Positions 19,168 through 28,093 of a DNA stretch of 64,000 bases are shown piece after piece. The translations under genes and the position numbers were made by a program. How positions within the stretch are numbered: the stretch's first letter is position 1; every line of letters starts with the position of its first letter. A model generated the notes under the pieces. The model saw only the letters and a program-made list of their open reading frames with translations, did not search any database and was not told the origin of the DNA. Origin of the DNA: Hydrogenophaga sp. 2FB (GTDB lineage: Bacteria > Pseudomonadota > Gammaproteobacteria > Burkholderiales > Burkholderiaceae_C); NCBI RefSeq assembly GCF_005503365.1, contig NZ_SCML01000025.1, forward strand, positions 29,246 through 93,245. The letters are read 5' to 3'.

Positions 19168-20955
19168 ATGGCCCGTATGACCGCAGCGCAAGCCGCTATC
19201 TGTGTGCTGGAGAAGGAAGGCATTTCGCAGGCATTCGGCGTGCCCGGCGCCGCCATCAACCCGTTCTACGCAGCGATGCGCCAGCGCGGCAGCATCTCGC
19301 ACATCCTCGCGCGGCACGTGGAAGCCGCCTCGCACATGGCCGAGGGCTACACCCGCGCGCGTGCCGGCAACATCGGCCTGTGCATCGGCACCAGTGGCCC
19401 GGCGGGCACCGACATGATCACCGGCCTGTATTCCGCGCAGGCCGATTCGATCCCCATCCTCTGCGTCACCGGCCAGGCGCCGCGCGCGCGGCTCTACAAG
19501 GAAGACTTCCAGGCCGTCGACATCGAAAGCATCGCCAAGCCGGTCACCAAGTGGGCGGTGACGGTGCGCGAGCCCGCGCTGGTGCCACGCGTGTTCCAGC
19601 AGGCCTTTCACCTCATGCGCTCGGGCCGCCCGGGGCCGGTGCTGATCGACTTGCCGTTCGACGTGCAGATGGCCGAGATCGAGTTCGACCCGGACACCTA
19701 CGAACCGCTGCCGGTCTACAAGCCGAGCGCGAGCCGCAAGCAGATCGAGAAGGCGCTGGACATGCTCGCCGCGTCCACCAAGCCGCTGATCGTGGCCGGT
19801 GGCGGCATCATCAACGCCGACGCGTCCGACCTGCTGGTGGAATTCGCCGAACTCACCGGCGTGCCGGTGATCCCCACGCTCATGGGCTGGGGCACGATTC
19901 CGGATGACCACGCGCTCATGGCCGGCATGGTGGGCCTGCAGACCAGCCACCGCTATGGCAACGCGACCCTGCTCGCGAGCGACTTCGTGCTGGGCATCGG
20001 CAACCGCTGGGCCAACCGCCACACCGGCTCGGTCGAGACCTACACCCAGGGTCGCAAGTTTGTTCACGTGGACATCGAGCCCACGCAGATCGGGCGTGTG
20101 TTCGACCCGGACTTCGGCATCGTCTCCGACGCGAAGGCCGCGCTCGAACTCTTCGTGCAGGTGGCGCGCGAGCGCAAGGCCGCGGGCCACTGGCCGAGCT
20201 ATGCGAACTGGGTCGGTCGCTGCGCCGAGCGCAAGCGCCTCATGCTGCGCAAGACGCACTTCGAGCAGATCCCGATGAAGCCGCACCGCGTGTACGAAGA
20301 GATGAACCAGGTGTTCGGCCGCGACACGATTTACGTGAGCACCATCGGCCTGTCGCAGATCGCGGGCGCGCAGTTCCTGCACGTCTACGGTCCGCGCCAG
20401 TGGATCAACTGCGGCCAGGCCGGCCCGCTGGGCTGGACGCTGCCGGCCGCGCTCGGCGTGGTCGCGTCCGACCCGACCAAGCCCGTGGTGGCGCTCTCGG
20501 GCGACTACGACTTCCAGTTCCTGATCGAAGAACTCGCGGTCGGCGCGCAGTTCCGCCTGCCCTATGTGCACGTGCTGGTGAACAACTCGTACCTCGGCCT
20601 CATCCGCCAGAGCCAGCGCGGCTTCGACATGGACTACTGCGTGCAGCTCGCGTTCGAGAACCAGAACATGGACGAGGGCGCGGGCGAGCTGCGCGGCTAT
20701 GGCGTGGACCACGTGGCCGTGGTCGAAGGCCTGGGCTGCAAGGCGCTGCGCGTGACCGACCCCGAGAAGCTGCAGGACGCCTTCCGCCAGGCACAACAAC
20801 TCGCCGCGTTGCACCGCGTGCCGGTGGTGGTGGAATGCATACTGGAACGTGTGACCAACATCGCCATGGGCACGGAGATCGACAAGATCAATGAATTCGA
20901 AGCCATCGACTGCCGCGCCCCGCAGGGCCTGGAAACCGTTGGCCTGCTGGATTGA
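19168..20955 (+). CDS. gcl: Glyoxylate carboligase (tartronate-semialdehyde synthase)
   Basis: Thiamine-diphosphate enzyme of 595 residues joining two glyoxylates into tartronate semialdehyde and CO2. The start [20 protein letters not shown] follows GTAAGGA, and the length matches characterised Gcl. [19 protein letters not shown] and [20 protein letters not shown] are Gcl signatures. The valine that replaces the usual ThDP-activating glutamate is at the expected position (FGVPGAAI). The ThDP motif [18 protein letters not shown] is near residue 450. It is first of a three-gene operon with hyi and the reductase, 28 bases upstream of hyi. Confidence 0.97.
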   Translation: MARMTAAQAAICVLEKEGISQAFGVPGAAINPFYAAMRQRGSISHILARHVEAASHMAEGYTRARAGNIGLCIGTSGPAGTDMITGLYSAQADSIPILCVTGQAPRARLYKEDFQAVDIESIAKPVTKWAVTVREPALVPRVFQQAFHLMRSGRPGPVLIDLPFDVQMAEIEFDPDTYEPLPVYKPSASRKQIEKALDMLAASTKPLIVAGGGIINADASDLLVEFAELTGVPVIPTLMGWGTIPDDHALMAGMVGLQTSHRYGNATLLASDFVLGIGNRWANRHTGSVETYTQGRKFVHVDIEPTQIGRVFDPDFGIVSDAKAALELFVQVARERKAAGHWPSYANWVGRCAERKRLMLRKTHFEQIPMKPHRVYEEMNQVFGRDTIYVSTIGLSQIAGAQFLHVYGPRQWINCGQAGPLGWTLPAALGVVASDPTKPVVALSGDYDFQFLIEELAVGAQFRLPYVHVLVNNSYLGLIRQSQRGFDMDYCVQLAFENQNMDEGAGELRGYGVDHVAVVEGLGCKALRVTDPEKLQDAFRQAQQLAALHRVPVVVECILERVTNIAMGTEIDKINEFEAIDCRAPQGLETVGLLD

Positions 20956-20983
20956 TCGCCCACCACCACAAGGACACCACACC

Positions 20984-21802
20984 ATGCCGCAATTCGCCGC
21001 CAACCTCTCCATGCTCTGGAACGAGCTGCCGTTCCTCGACCGTTTTGCCGCCGCCGAGCGCGCCGGCTTCAAGGCCGTGGAGTTCCTGTTTCCCTACGAC
21101 TTCACGGCCGACGAGATCGCGCAGCGCCTGCGGCAACACCAGCTGAAACTGGTGTTGCACAACATGCCCGCCGGCGACTGGGCCGCGGGCGAGCGCGGCA
21201 CGGCCTCGTGGCCCGGCCGCGAAGTCGAGTTCCACGCGGGCGTGGCGAAGGCCTTGCAATACGCCACCGCCCTCGGCACACCGAACCTGCACTGCATGGC
21301 CGGCATTCCACCGAAAGGCGTGAGCGAAGCGCAGGCACGCGCCACGCTGGTGAGCAACCTGCGCTTCGCGGCGGCGGAGGCACAACGCCATGGCATTCGC
21401 CTGCTGCTGGAACCCATCAACCATTTCGACATGCCCGGCTTCTTCATCAACCGTCCGCGCCAGGCGATTGCGCTGATGGACGAGGTGGGGTCTGACAACC
21501 TCTTCCTGCAGTACGACATCTACCACGCGCAGCGCATGGAAGGCGAACTGGCCAACACCATCAAGGACCTGCTGCCGCGCATCGCGCACATGCAACTGGC
21601 CGACACGCCCGGGCGCCACGAACCGGGCACCGGTGAAATCCACTACCGCTACCTGTTCGACACCATCGACGCGCTGGGCTACCGCGGCCACATCGGCCTC
21701 GAATACAAGCCGCGCGACGGCGGCCCCGGTGGCACCGACAAGGGTCTCGTCTGGCTGGCCGAGCATGGCCACGCGCTGGAACTGCAAGGAGAGCCGGCAT
21801 GA
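20984..21802 (+). CDS. hyi: Hydroxypyruvate isomerase
   Basis: TIM-barrel isomerase of 272 residues interconverting hydroxypyruvate and tartronate semialdehyde. Hyi signatures are FAANLSMLWNELPFLDRFAAA, KAVEFLFPYDF, LLLEPINHFDMPGFFINRP (metal-binding glutamate), LFLQYDIYHAQRMEGEL and HIGLEYKP near the end. ATG 20984 gives the family's start. Its stop overlaps the next gene's ATG by four bases, so the two are translationally coupled. Confidence 0.96.
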   Translation: MPQFAANLSMLWNELPFLDRFAAAERAGFKAVEFLFPYDFTADEIAQRLRQHQLKLVLHNMPAGDWAAGERGTASWPGREVEFHAGVAKALQYATALGTPNLHCMAGIPPKGVSEAQARATLVSNLRFAAAEAQRHGIRLLLEPINHFDMPGFFINRPRQAIALMDEVGSDNLFLQYDIYHAQRMEGELANTIKDLLPRIAHMQLADTPGRHEPGTGEIHYRYLFDTIDALGYRGHIGLEYKPRDGGPGGTDKGLVWLAEHGHALELQGEPA

Positions 21803-22707
21803 CGAAGAACGGACTCAAGGTCGGCTTCATTGGCCTGGGCATCATGGGCGCGCCCATGGCGCTGAACCTGCTCAAGGCGGGCAACGCCCTGTTCGTGGCG
21901 AGCCGCGGCAAAGTGCCCGAGGCCTTTGCGCAGGAGGGCGCGACGATCTGCACCAACGCCACCGAGGTGGCCAGGCGCGCCGACATCGTGGTCATCATGG
22001 TGCCCGACACACCGCATGTGGAAGACGTGCTGTTCGGCGAGACCGGTGTGGCCAAGGGGTTGAGCGCGGGCAAGCTGGTGATCGACATGAGTTCGATCAG
22101 CCCGATGGCGACCAAGACGTTTGCGCAGAAGATCAACGCGCTGGGTTGTGACTACCTCGACGCGCCGGTGAGTGGCGGCGAGGTGGGCGCGAAGGCCGCG
22201 AGCCTGACCATCATGGTGGGTGGGCCGCAGGCCGCGTTCGACCGGGCGCAACCCTTGTTCGCCGCCATGGGCAAGAACATCACGCTCGTGGGCGGTAATG
22301 GCGATGGGCAGACCACCAAGGTGGCGAACCAGATCATCGTGGCGCTCAACATCGAGGCGGTGGCCGAGGCGCTGCTGTTCGCCAGCAAGGCGGGTGCGGA
22401 CCCGGCAAAGGTGCGGCAGGCACTCATGGGCGGCTTCGCGGCCAGCCGCATCCTGGAGGTGCACGGCGATCGCATGATCCAGCGCACGTTCAACCCGGGT
22501 TTTCGCATCGAGCTGCACCAGAAGGATTTGAACCTGGCGTTGCAAGGGGCGAAGGAGCTGGGGGTGAGCTTGCCGCATACCGCGAGTGCGGCGCAGCTGA
22601 TGCAAAGCTGCGCGGCCAACGGCATGGCGGGGCTGGACCACTCCGCGCTGTGTCGCAGCCTGGAGCTGATGGCCGACCACCCCATCGCCGCGGACCCGGT
22701 GGCCTGA
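21799..22707 (+). CDS. glxR: 2-hydroxy-3-oxopropionate (tartronate semialdehyde) reductase
   Basis: Beta-hydroxyacid dehydrogenase of 302 residues reducing tartronate semialdehyde to D-glycerate with NAD(P)H. The nucleotide motif VGFIGLGIMGAPMALNLLKAG is at residues 8-28, DAPVSGGEVGAKAASLTIMVG near residue 120, and the catalytic lysine region GDGQTTKVANQIIV near 170. It ends the gcl-hyi operon. Together the three enzymes carry glyoxylate to glycerate. Confidence 0.95.
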   Translation: MTKNGLKVGFIGLGIMGAPMALNLLKAGNALFVASRGKVPEAFAQEGATICTNATEVARRADIVVIMVPDTPHVEDVLFGETGVAKGLSAGKLVIDMSSISPMATKTFAQKINALGCDYLDAPVSGGEVGAKAASLTIMVGGPQAAFDRAQPLFAAMGKNITLVGGNGDGQTTKVANQIIVALNIEAVAEALLFASKAGADPAKVRQALMGGFAASRILEVHGDRMIQRTFNPGFRIELHQKDLNLALQGAKELGVSLPHTASAAQLMQSCAANGMAGLDHSALCRSLELMADHPIAADPVA

Positions 22708-22789
22708 GGAGCCTGGCCCCTCGGCCAAAAAGCGGGGGGATCGGGAGCGGACGCCGCGTGTGGGCGGGCTTGTGCTGAATAATGCCCCG

Positions 22790-24373
22790 ATGCCCGCGCC
22801 ATCCACATCCATCTGGAGTCCCCTTCGCCAACCCGCCTTTCGGGGCCTGTGGATCTGCGGGGCGGTCTTCTTCATCGGCAACGGCATGCAGACCATGGCG
22901 GCGGCCTGGCTCATGGTCGAGCTCAGCGGGTCGTCGTTTCTCGCGGCATTGGTGCAGACGGCGGTGTTCCTCCCCATGTTCCTGCTGGCGCTGCCCGCCG
23001 GTGTGCTGGCCGACACCACCGACCGCCGCCGTCTGATTTCCGGCGCGCTGATCGCGCAGGCGGTCGCCAGCCTGCTCCTGGCCCTGCTGGTGCTCGCCGG
23101 CAAAGGCGGCCCGGCCTCGGTGCTGTTCCTGGTGTTCGCCTGCGGCTGCTGCACGGCGGTGCTCACGCCGGCGTGGAACTCCTCGGTGGTCGATCCGGTG
23201 CCGCGCGGCGAATGGCCGCAGGCCATCACCGCCATCGGCATCGCCTACAACGCCGCGCGTGCCATCGGACCCACCCTGGCCGGCCTGCTGTTCGCGCGGC
23301 TGGGCGCGGGCTGGGTGTTCGTCGTCGCCGTCGGGACCACGGCGGTGATGTGGACGGCCATCCGCCGCTGGCCGCCGCGCGCGCACCCGCCCTCGTCGCT
23401 GCCGCCCGAGCGCCTGTGGGGCGGCACGCTCAGCGGCCTGCGCTTTGCCTGGCACTCGCGCATCATCCTCGCGCAGCTGGTGCGGGTGATGGCCTTCAGC
23501 GCCGCCGGCGCCGCGCTGTGGGCGCTGCTGCCGGTGATCGCGCAGCGCCAGCTCGGCACGGGCGCCGAAGGCTTCGGCCTGCTCATGGGCTGCCTGGGCA
23601 CCGGCGCCGTGGCCTCGGGCCTGGTCATTGGCCGCCTGCGCGCGCGCTTTGCGCTCGATCTCCTCGTGGCCATCAGCTGCGTGGTCTTTGCCGCCGTCAT
23701 GCTGATCGCGGCCTGGGTGCGCGTGCCGGTGGTGGTCTACGTGGCCATGACCTTCGGTGGCGCGGCCTGGATGGCGACCATGTCCACCATCAACACCGCC
23801 ACGCAAGCCAGCGCGCCGCCGTGGGTGCGCTCGCGCGCCGTGGCCATGCACATCCTCTCCGCCCTGGGCGCGTTTGCCATCGGCTCGGCCTTCTGGGGCG
23901 CGGTGTCCGACATCGTTGGCCTGAGCGCCGCGCTGGTGGCGGCGGCCGTGGTCATGGCCGCCGGCCTGCTGCTGGTGCGCCCGTTTCCCCTGCGCGTGGG
24001 AGGCGACCAGGAGGTGACCCAAGGCACGCCCTGGGACGAGCTGTTCATCGAAGACGAACCCAACCCCGAGGCCGGCCCGATCGCGGTGGAGGTGGGCTAC
24101 CGCATCCGCCCGGGCGTGGACAGCGCGTTTCTCGACACCATCGCCCAGATGAAGGCCCCGCGACGGCGTGATGGCGCCACCTTCTGGCGTGTCTACAAGG
24201 ACCTGGGCGAGCCCTCGCGGTATGTCGAGCGCTTCATCGTCACCTCATGGGCCGACTACCTGCACCAGCGCGCCCGCGCCACCGTGGCCGACCGCGCGAT
24301 CGAGGCCGAGGTGCGCGCGTTTCTGCCCGAGGGCGAGAGTGCGCGCATGTCGCACTACATTGCGGAGCGATAG
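22790..24373 (+). CDS. MFS_3 (EntS-like) transporter with C-terminal extension
   Basis: Major facilitator of about 527 residues with twelve predicted helices (LWICGAVFFIGNGMQTMAAA first, then ADTTDRRRLISGALIAQAV at the 2-3 loop). About 110 soluble residues follow, including VEVGYRIRPGVDSAFLDTI and WADYLHQRARATVADRAIEAE, which look like a ferredoxin-like ABM-type tail. That combination is typical of the MFS_3/EntS-like family in Proteobacteria. Start ATG 22790 is in frame; an ATG eight bases before is not. The substrate is unknown. It lies 82 bases after the glyoxylate operon but is probably separate. Confidence 0.88.
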   Translation: MPAPSTSIWSPLRQPAFRGLWICGAVFFIGNGMQTMAAAWLMVELSGSSFLAALVQTAVFLPMFLLALPAGVLADTTDRRRLISGALIAQAVASLLLALLVLAGKGGPASVLFLVFACGCCTAVLTPAWNSSVVDPVPRGEWPQAITAIGIAYNAARAIGPTLAGLLFARLGAGWVFVVAVGTTAVMWTAIRRWPPRAHPPSSLPPERLWGGTLSGLRFAWHSRIILAQLVRVMAFSAAGAALWALLPVIAQRQLGTGAEGFGLLMGCLGTGAVASGLVIGRLRARFALDLLVAISCVVFAAVMLIAAWVRVPVVVYVAMTFGGAAWMATMSTINTATQASAPPWVRSRAVAMHILSALGAFAIGSAFWGAVSDIVGLSAALVAAAVVMAAGLLLVRPFPLRVGGDQEVTQGTPWDELFIEDEPNPEAGPIAVEVGYRIRPGVDSAFLDTIAQMKAPRRRDGATFWRVYKDLGEPSRYVERFIVTSWADYLHQRARATVADRAIEAEVRAFLPEGESARMSHYIAER

Positions 24374-24400
24374 CATCGGCCGCCGCACCAGGAGCATGCC

Positions 24401-24961
24401 ATGCGACCCCTTCGGTATTCCATCAACGTCACGCTGGACGGGTGCATCGACCACCACGCCATGGTCCCGGACGACGAATTGCACCGTCACGCGACCGAGA
24501 CCCTCGCGCGTGCCGATGCGCTGCTCTTCGGCCGCGTGATGTACAAGATGATGGAGGGCGCGTGGCGGGTGCCGGCGCGGACCGGCGAGAAGCCCGACTG
24601 GATGGTGCCCTGGATGGAGCCTTTCGCCCGAACCATCGACGCGGCGAAGAAGTACGTCGTGTCCAGCACCCTGGACGAGGTCGACTGGAACGCGGAACTG
24701 TTGCGCGGGGATCTGGCGAATGCTGTGCAACGCCTCAAGCAGGCGCCGGGCCAGGGGCTGTACGTGGCCGGCGTGCAACTCCCGCTGGCGCTGACGGAGC
24801 TGGGGCTGATCGATGAATACGAGTTCGTGGTGCACCCACGGCTCGCGGGCCATGGGCCCACGTTGTTTGCGGGACTCTCGAAGCCCGTCGATTTGAAGCT
24901 GGTTGGCCGGCACGAATTCCGCTCGGGCGCGGTGGCGATGCGGTATGAGCCGAAACGCTAG
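24401..24961 (+). CDS. Dihydrofolate reductase/RibD-C-like protein
   Basis: Predicted NADPH-dependent reductase-fold protein of 186 residues in the RibD C-terminal family. Features are YSINVTLDGCIDHHAMVPDDE, LLFGRVMYKMMEG, KYVVSSTLDEVDWNAELL, YVAGVQLPLALTELGLIDEYEFVVHP and a closing LVGRHEFRSGAV. AGGAGC precedes ATG 24401. YyaP/YwjB-like members are common and mostly uncharacterised, so no specific reaction is assigned. The MFS gene ends 27 bases upstream. Confidence 0.82.
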   Translation: MRPLRYSINVTLDGCIDHHAMVPDDELHRHATETLARADALLFGRVMYKMMEGAWRVPARTGEKPDWMVPWMEPFARTIDAAKKYVVSSTLDEVDWNAELLRGDLANAVQRLKQAPGQGLYVAGVQLPLALTELGLIDEYEFVVHPRLAGHGPTLFAGLSKPVDLKLVGRHEFRSGAVAMRYEPKR

Positions 24962-24984
24962 CCGTGCCCCCGCGGGGCGTGGAC

Positions 24985-25227
24985 TTACTGACCCAGTTGC
25001 ACCAGTGCCGCCTGCAGCCCGCTCAGGCCGCCCACGCGTTGGTCGTTGATGAAGATCTGCGGCATCTGCCGCACCGACGGGCCGCACTTTTCGTAGAACG
25101 CCAGGCGTTCGGTCTCGTCGTCGATCTTGATTTCCTCGAACGGCAGCGAGCGGGACTTGAGCAGCATCTTGGCCGACTCGCATTGCGGGCAGGCGGACTT
25201 GGAATAGACGGTAATTTTGAGTGACAT
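24985..25227 (-). CDS. Glutaredoxin-like protein (CPQC active site)
   Basis: Thioredoxin-fold redox protein of 80 residues. The active site ACPQC is at residues 11-15, and the cis-proline strand RQMPQIFIND and GGLSGLQAAL follow, as in GrxC/NrdH-type glutaredoxins. ATG 25227 was chosen because MSLKITVYSK begins the first beta strand. A longer in-frame reading to 25329 adds nothing fold-like and overlaps the divergent TSUP gene. It should act as a dithiol-disulfide carrier in the cytosol. Confidence 0.88.
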   Translation of the reverse strand: MSLKITVYSKSACPQCESAKMLLKSRSLPFEEIKIDDETERLAFYEKCGPSVRQMPQIFINDQRVGGLSGLQAALVQLGQ

Positions 25228-25322
25228 GGCGCCGAGTTTACGGCGTGCCGTTGCGCGCGCAGGTACAGTCCCCCGGATGATTCCACTTCCCTCGAAGGGG
25301 TGTCCGTTGACACCAAACACGC

Positions 25323-26069
25323 ATGACACCTGAACTCGCCTTGCTCGTGGTGGGCGCGGCCGTGGCCGGTTTTGTGCAGGGGCTCTCCGGTTTCGCCTTC
25401 GGCATGGTGGCCATGTCGTTCTGGGTCTGGGGCATCGAGCCGCGTGTGGCGGCGGTGATGGCGGTGTTCGGTTCCCTCACCGGACAGATCGTGGCGGTGG
25501 TGTCGAATCGGCGCGGGCTGCGCCTGTCCTCGCTCGCGCCGTTCCTGGTGGGCGGCGCGGTGGGCATTCCCTTCGGCATTGCCGTGCTGCCCCACCTCAA
25601 CCCGGACCTCTTCAAGCTGGTGCTCGGCTGCGTGCTGGTGCTCTGGTGCCCGGTGATGCTGTTCTCCTCGCGCCTCCCCAAAGTGACGGGCGGCGGGCGC
25701 CGGGCCGATGGCGTGGCCGGCGCGGCCGGCGGTTTCATGGGCGGCATTGGCGGGTTCACCGGCGTGGTGCCCACGCTGTGGTGCACGCTGCGCGGCTTGG
25801 CGAAAGACGAGCAACGCGCCATCATCCAGAATTTCAACCTCGCGGCCCTGGCGTGCACCATGCTGGGCTACGTGCTCACCGGCACCGTGACGCGCGACAT
25901 GTGGGCGCTGCTGCCCTGGGTGGCGGCGGCCTTGCTCGTGCCGGTGTTGCTCGGTGCGCGCGTGTACGTGGGCTTGAGCGAAGCCGCGTTTCGCCAACTG
26001 GTGCTCACGCTGCTCAGCCTGTCCGGCGTGGCCATGCTGGTGTCCGCGGTGCCTCGCCTGCTTTCATGA
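25323..26069 (+). CDS. TSUP-family (TauE/SafE) permease
   Basis: Inner-membrane protein of 248 residues with about eight hydrophobic helices in two repeats. The family's opening is LVVGAAVAGFVQGLSGFAFG, with GGFMGGIGGFTGVVPTLWC in the second half. TSUP proteins export sulfite, sulfoacetate or other organic anions; here the substrate cannot be assigned. It diverges from the glutaredoxin gene and is followed after 22 bases by the YCII/ATPase pair. Confidence 0.9.
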   Translation: MTPELALLVVGAAVAGFVQGLSGFAFGMVAMSFWVWGIEPRVAAVMAVFGSLTGQIVAVVSNRRGLRLSSLAPFLVGGAVGIPFGIAVLPHLNPDLFKLVLGCVLVLWCPVMLFSSRLPKVTGGGRRADGVAGAAGGFMGGIGGFTGVVPTLWCTLRGLAKDEQRAIIQNFNLAALACTMLGYVLTGTVTRDMWALLPWVAAALLVPVLLGARVYVGLSEAAFRQLVLTLLSLSGVAMLVSAVPRLLS

Positions 26070-26091
26070 ACGAAGAAGGAGCTTGCATTCC

Positions 26092-26502
26092 ATGACGACC
26101 GATTCCAGCGCCGTGTCCGACTACCTCGTGCTCTCGCGCGGCCAGTGGGACGCCGACGCATCCACCGAAGACATTCAGCAAGCGATCGACGATTTCTACA
26201 CCTGGCACGACCAGCTCGTGGCCGCGGGCAAGATGAAAAGCGGCCAGCGCCTGGCCACGCCGGCCCGGCTGGTCACGCGCCAGGGCGTGATCGACGGCCC
26301 CTTCACCGAAGCCAAGGAAATCGTCGGCGGCTACTGGTTCTTCGTGGCCAGCAGCCTGGAAGAGGCCACCGCGCTGGCCGCGCAAAACCCCTGCATGGCC
26401 TTGGGCCTGCAGTTCGAGGTACGGCCGGTGGAGGACGAGCGCTGCAGCGCGCTCAGGGCGAGCTGCGAAACGCCGCCGGCCGCGCGCACGTCCGCCGCCT
26501 GA
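26092..26502 (+). CDS. YCII-related protein
   Basis: Small protein of 136 residues with the YCII/DGPF (dimeric alpha-beta barrel) fold: YLVLSRGQWDADA, DFYTWHDQLVAAGKMKSGQRL, then the diagnostic GVIDGPFTEAKEIVGGYWF. ATG 26092 is 10 bases after AAGGAG. Its TGA overlaps the next ATG (TGATG), coupling it to the ATPase. YCII proteins are often small enzymes or ECF-sigma partners; no sigma gene is near, and the role is unknown. Confidence 0.85.
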   Translation: MTTDSSAVSDYLVLSRGQWDADASTEDIQQAIDDFYTWHDQLVAAGKMKSGQRLATPARLVTRQGVIDGPFTEAKEIVGGYWFFVASSLEEATALAAQNPCMALGLQFEVRPVEDERCSALRASCETPPAARTSAA

Positions 26503-27251
26503 TGCTGTCGTCGCAGTTCCTGCAGCGCATGAGCCTGCGGCGCGACCGCATCGACGACTTCCAGCGCTACCCCTTCTGCCTGCCGGCGGTGCGCTCGCTC
26601 GACCAGCTGGATTTCCATCCCAAGGTCACCTTCTTCGTCGGCGAAAACGGCTCGGGCAAGTCGACACTGCTCGAAGCCATCGCCGTCTCGCTCGGCTTCA
26701 ACGCCGAAGGCGGCAGCAAGAATTTCAACTTCAGCACCCGGCGTTCGCACTCGGAGTTGCACGAATACCTGCGCCTCGCCAAGGGCTTCAAGCGGCCGCG
26801 CACCGGCTACTTTCTGCGGGCCGAGAGTTTCTTCAACGTGGCCACCGAGATCGAGAACCTCGATGCGGAGCCGTCGTTCGGCCCGCCGGTGATCCATTCG
26901 TATGGCGGCCGTTCGCTGCACGAGCAGTCGCACGGCGAGTCGTTCCTGACCTTGCTCAACGAGCGCTTTGGCGGACAGGGGCTCTACATCCTGGACGAAC
27001 CGGAAGCCGCGCTCTCGCCGCAGCGCCAGTTGGCGGTGCTCTCGCGCATCCACGACCTGGTGAAGGATGGTTCGCAGTTCGTCATCGCCACCCACTCACC
27101 GCTGCTCATGGCCTACCCGGATGCGTGCATCTACCAATGCACGGCGGAGGGTGTAGCGCCGGTGGCCTATGAGGACACGGAGCACTTTCGCGTCACGCGC
27201 GATTTTCTGGCGAGCCCTGAGCGCATGTTGCGCGGGTTGCTGACGCGCTGA
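26502..27251 (+). CDS. AAA-family ATPase (ABC/SMC-like)
   Basis: Cytosolic ATPase of 249 residues. Walker A GENGSGKST is near residue 46, the ABC-like signature region is SYGGRSLHEQSHGESF near 130, Walker B is LYILDEPEAALSP near 157, and the switch histidine is in ATHSPLLM. It belongs to the AAA_21/AAA_23-type predicted ATPases found singly in many genomes. No nuclease or toxin partner is adjacent, so it is not obviously a defence gene. The start overlaps the YCII stop. Confidence 0.85.
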   Translation: MLSSQFLQRMSLRRDRIDDFQRYPFCLPAVRSLDQLDFHPKVTFFVGENGSGKSTLLEAIAVSLGFNAEGGSKNFNFSTRRSHSELHEYLRLAKGFKRPRTGYFLRAESFFNVATEIENLDAEPSFGPPVIHSYGGRSLHEQSHGESFLTLLNERFGGQGLYILDEPEAALSPQRQLAVLSRIHDLVKDGSQFVIATHSPLLMAYPDACIYQCTAEGVAPVAYEDTEHFRVTRDFLASPERMLRGLLTR

Positions 27252-27252
27252 G

Positions 27253-28092
27253 TCAGGCTTGCGCCAGCGGTTGGAACGTCGGCGTCCGTTTCTCCTGCAT
27301 GGCCTTCACGCCCTCCCGGCAGTCCGGATGCTTGAGCAGTTCGCCGGTCAAACGCTTGGCATCCTCCACCGCGCGCCCTGGCTGCAAGTGCATCTGCTCC
27401 GCATAGATCTGCCGCTTGGCCGCACGGACCGCGACAGGGGACACCGACGCGGCGAATGCGCGTGCCCGAGCCAACACCTCGGCCTCGAAGTTGTCGGCGG
27501 GCAGCACGCCATGCAGAAAGCCCAGCGACTGCATTTCCTCGGCCAGCACGACGCGCCCCGTGAAGAGAATGTCCACGGAAGGCGCCAGGCCGATCAGGCG
27601 CGGCAGCACCCAGGACAAGCCGTATTCGGCCGGCAAACCGAGCTTGGACGTGGCCGCGGTGAACTTCGCGCCCGCGGCTGCATAGCGCAGATCGCAGAAC
27701 GCCGCGAGCGACACGGCGATGCCCGCGCACGCGCCGTTGACTGCCGCGATCACGGGCTTGTTCAGGCCCCAGTGCCACACCAGCTCGTGCTCGAACTCCT
27801 CGTGCACACCGCTGCCGGGGTGGGCGAATTCCAGTTCCTCCGTGGCCTTGCTGTAGTCCTTCGTCGACGCCTGGTGGTGCTCCAGCGCGCGGAAGTCGGC
27901 GCCAACGCAGAACTGGCGGCCCGCGCCCGTGACCACGATCACGCGCACGTCAGGGTTCTGATCGTGCGATTGCATGAGCCAGCGGTATTCCGCGTTCATG
28001 CGGTGTGTCCACGAGTTGCCGCGATCGGGCCGGTTCAGGCGCACCAGCGCCACGCCGTCTTGCACGCTGCTTTCTGTGACTTTGAGTTCCAT
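27253..28092 (-). CDS. Crotonase-superfamily protein (enoyl-CoA hydratase/isomerase-like)
   Basis: CoA-ester enzyme of 279 residues. The crotonase fold is clear from ALVRLNRPDRGNSWT, the oxyanion motif GAGRQFCVGADFRALE, and NGACAGIAVSLAAFCDLRYA. Both hydratase glutamates appear replaced: a serine stands where Glu144 of rat hydratase should be (GIAVSLA), and the Glu164 position is threonine (AATSKLG). LPAEYGLSW keeps an acidic residue further on, so isomerase or another chemistry is possible. It lies one base after the second crotonase gene on the same strand. Confidence 0.85.
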   Translation of the reverse strand: MELKVTESSVQDGVALVRLNRPDRGNSWTHRMNAEYRWLMQSHDQNPDVRVIVVTGAGRQFCVGADFRALEHHQASTKDYSKATEELEFAHPGSGVHEEFEHELVWHWGLNKPVIAAVNGACAGIAVSLAAFCDLRYAAAGAKFTAATSKLGLPAEYGLSWVLPRLIGLAPSVDILFTGRVVLAEEMQSLGFLHGVLPADNFEAEVLARARAFAASVSPVAVRAAKRQIYAEQMHLQPGRAVEDAKRLTGELLKHPDCREGVKAMQEKRTPTFQPLAQA

Positions 28093-28093
28093 G

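Noticed and set aside
22708..22789. Terminator after glxR
   Set aside because: There are short GC-rich inverted words but no convincing stem followed by a T run.
26502..27251. Anti-phage (Gabija/Septu-like) ATPase
   Set aside because: No nuclease or helicase partner is adjacent and the protein is too short for OLD-type ATPases.
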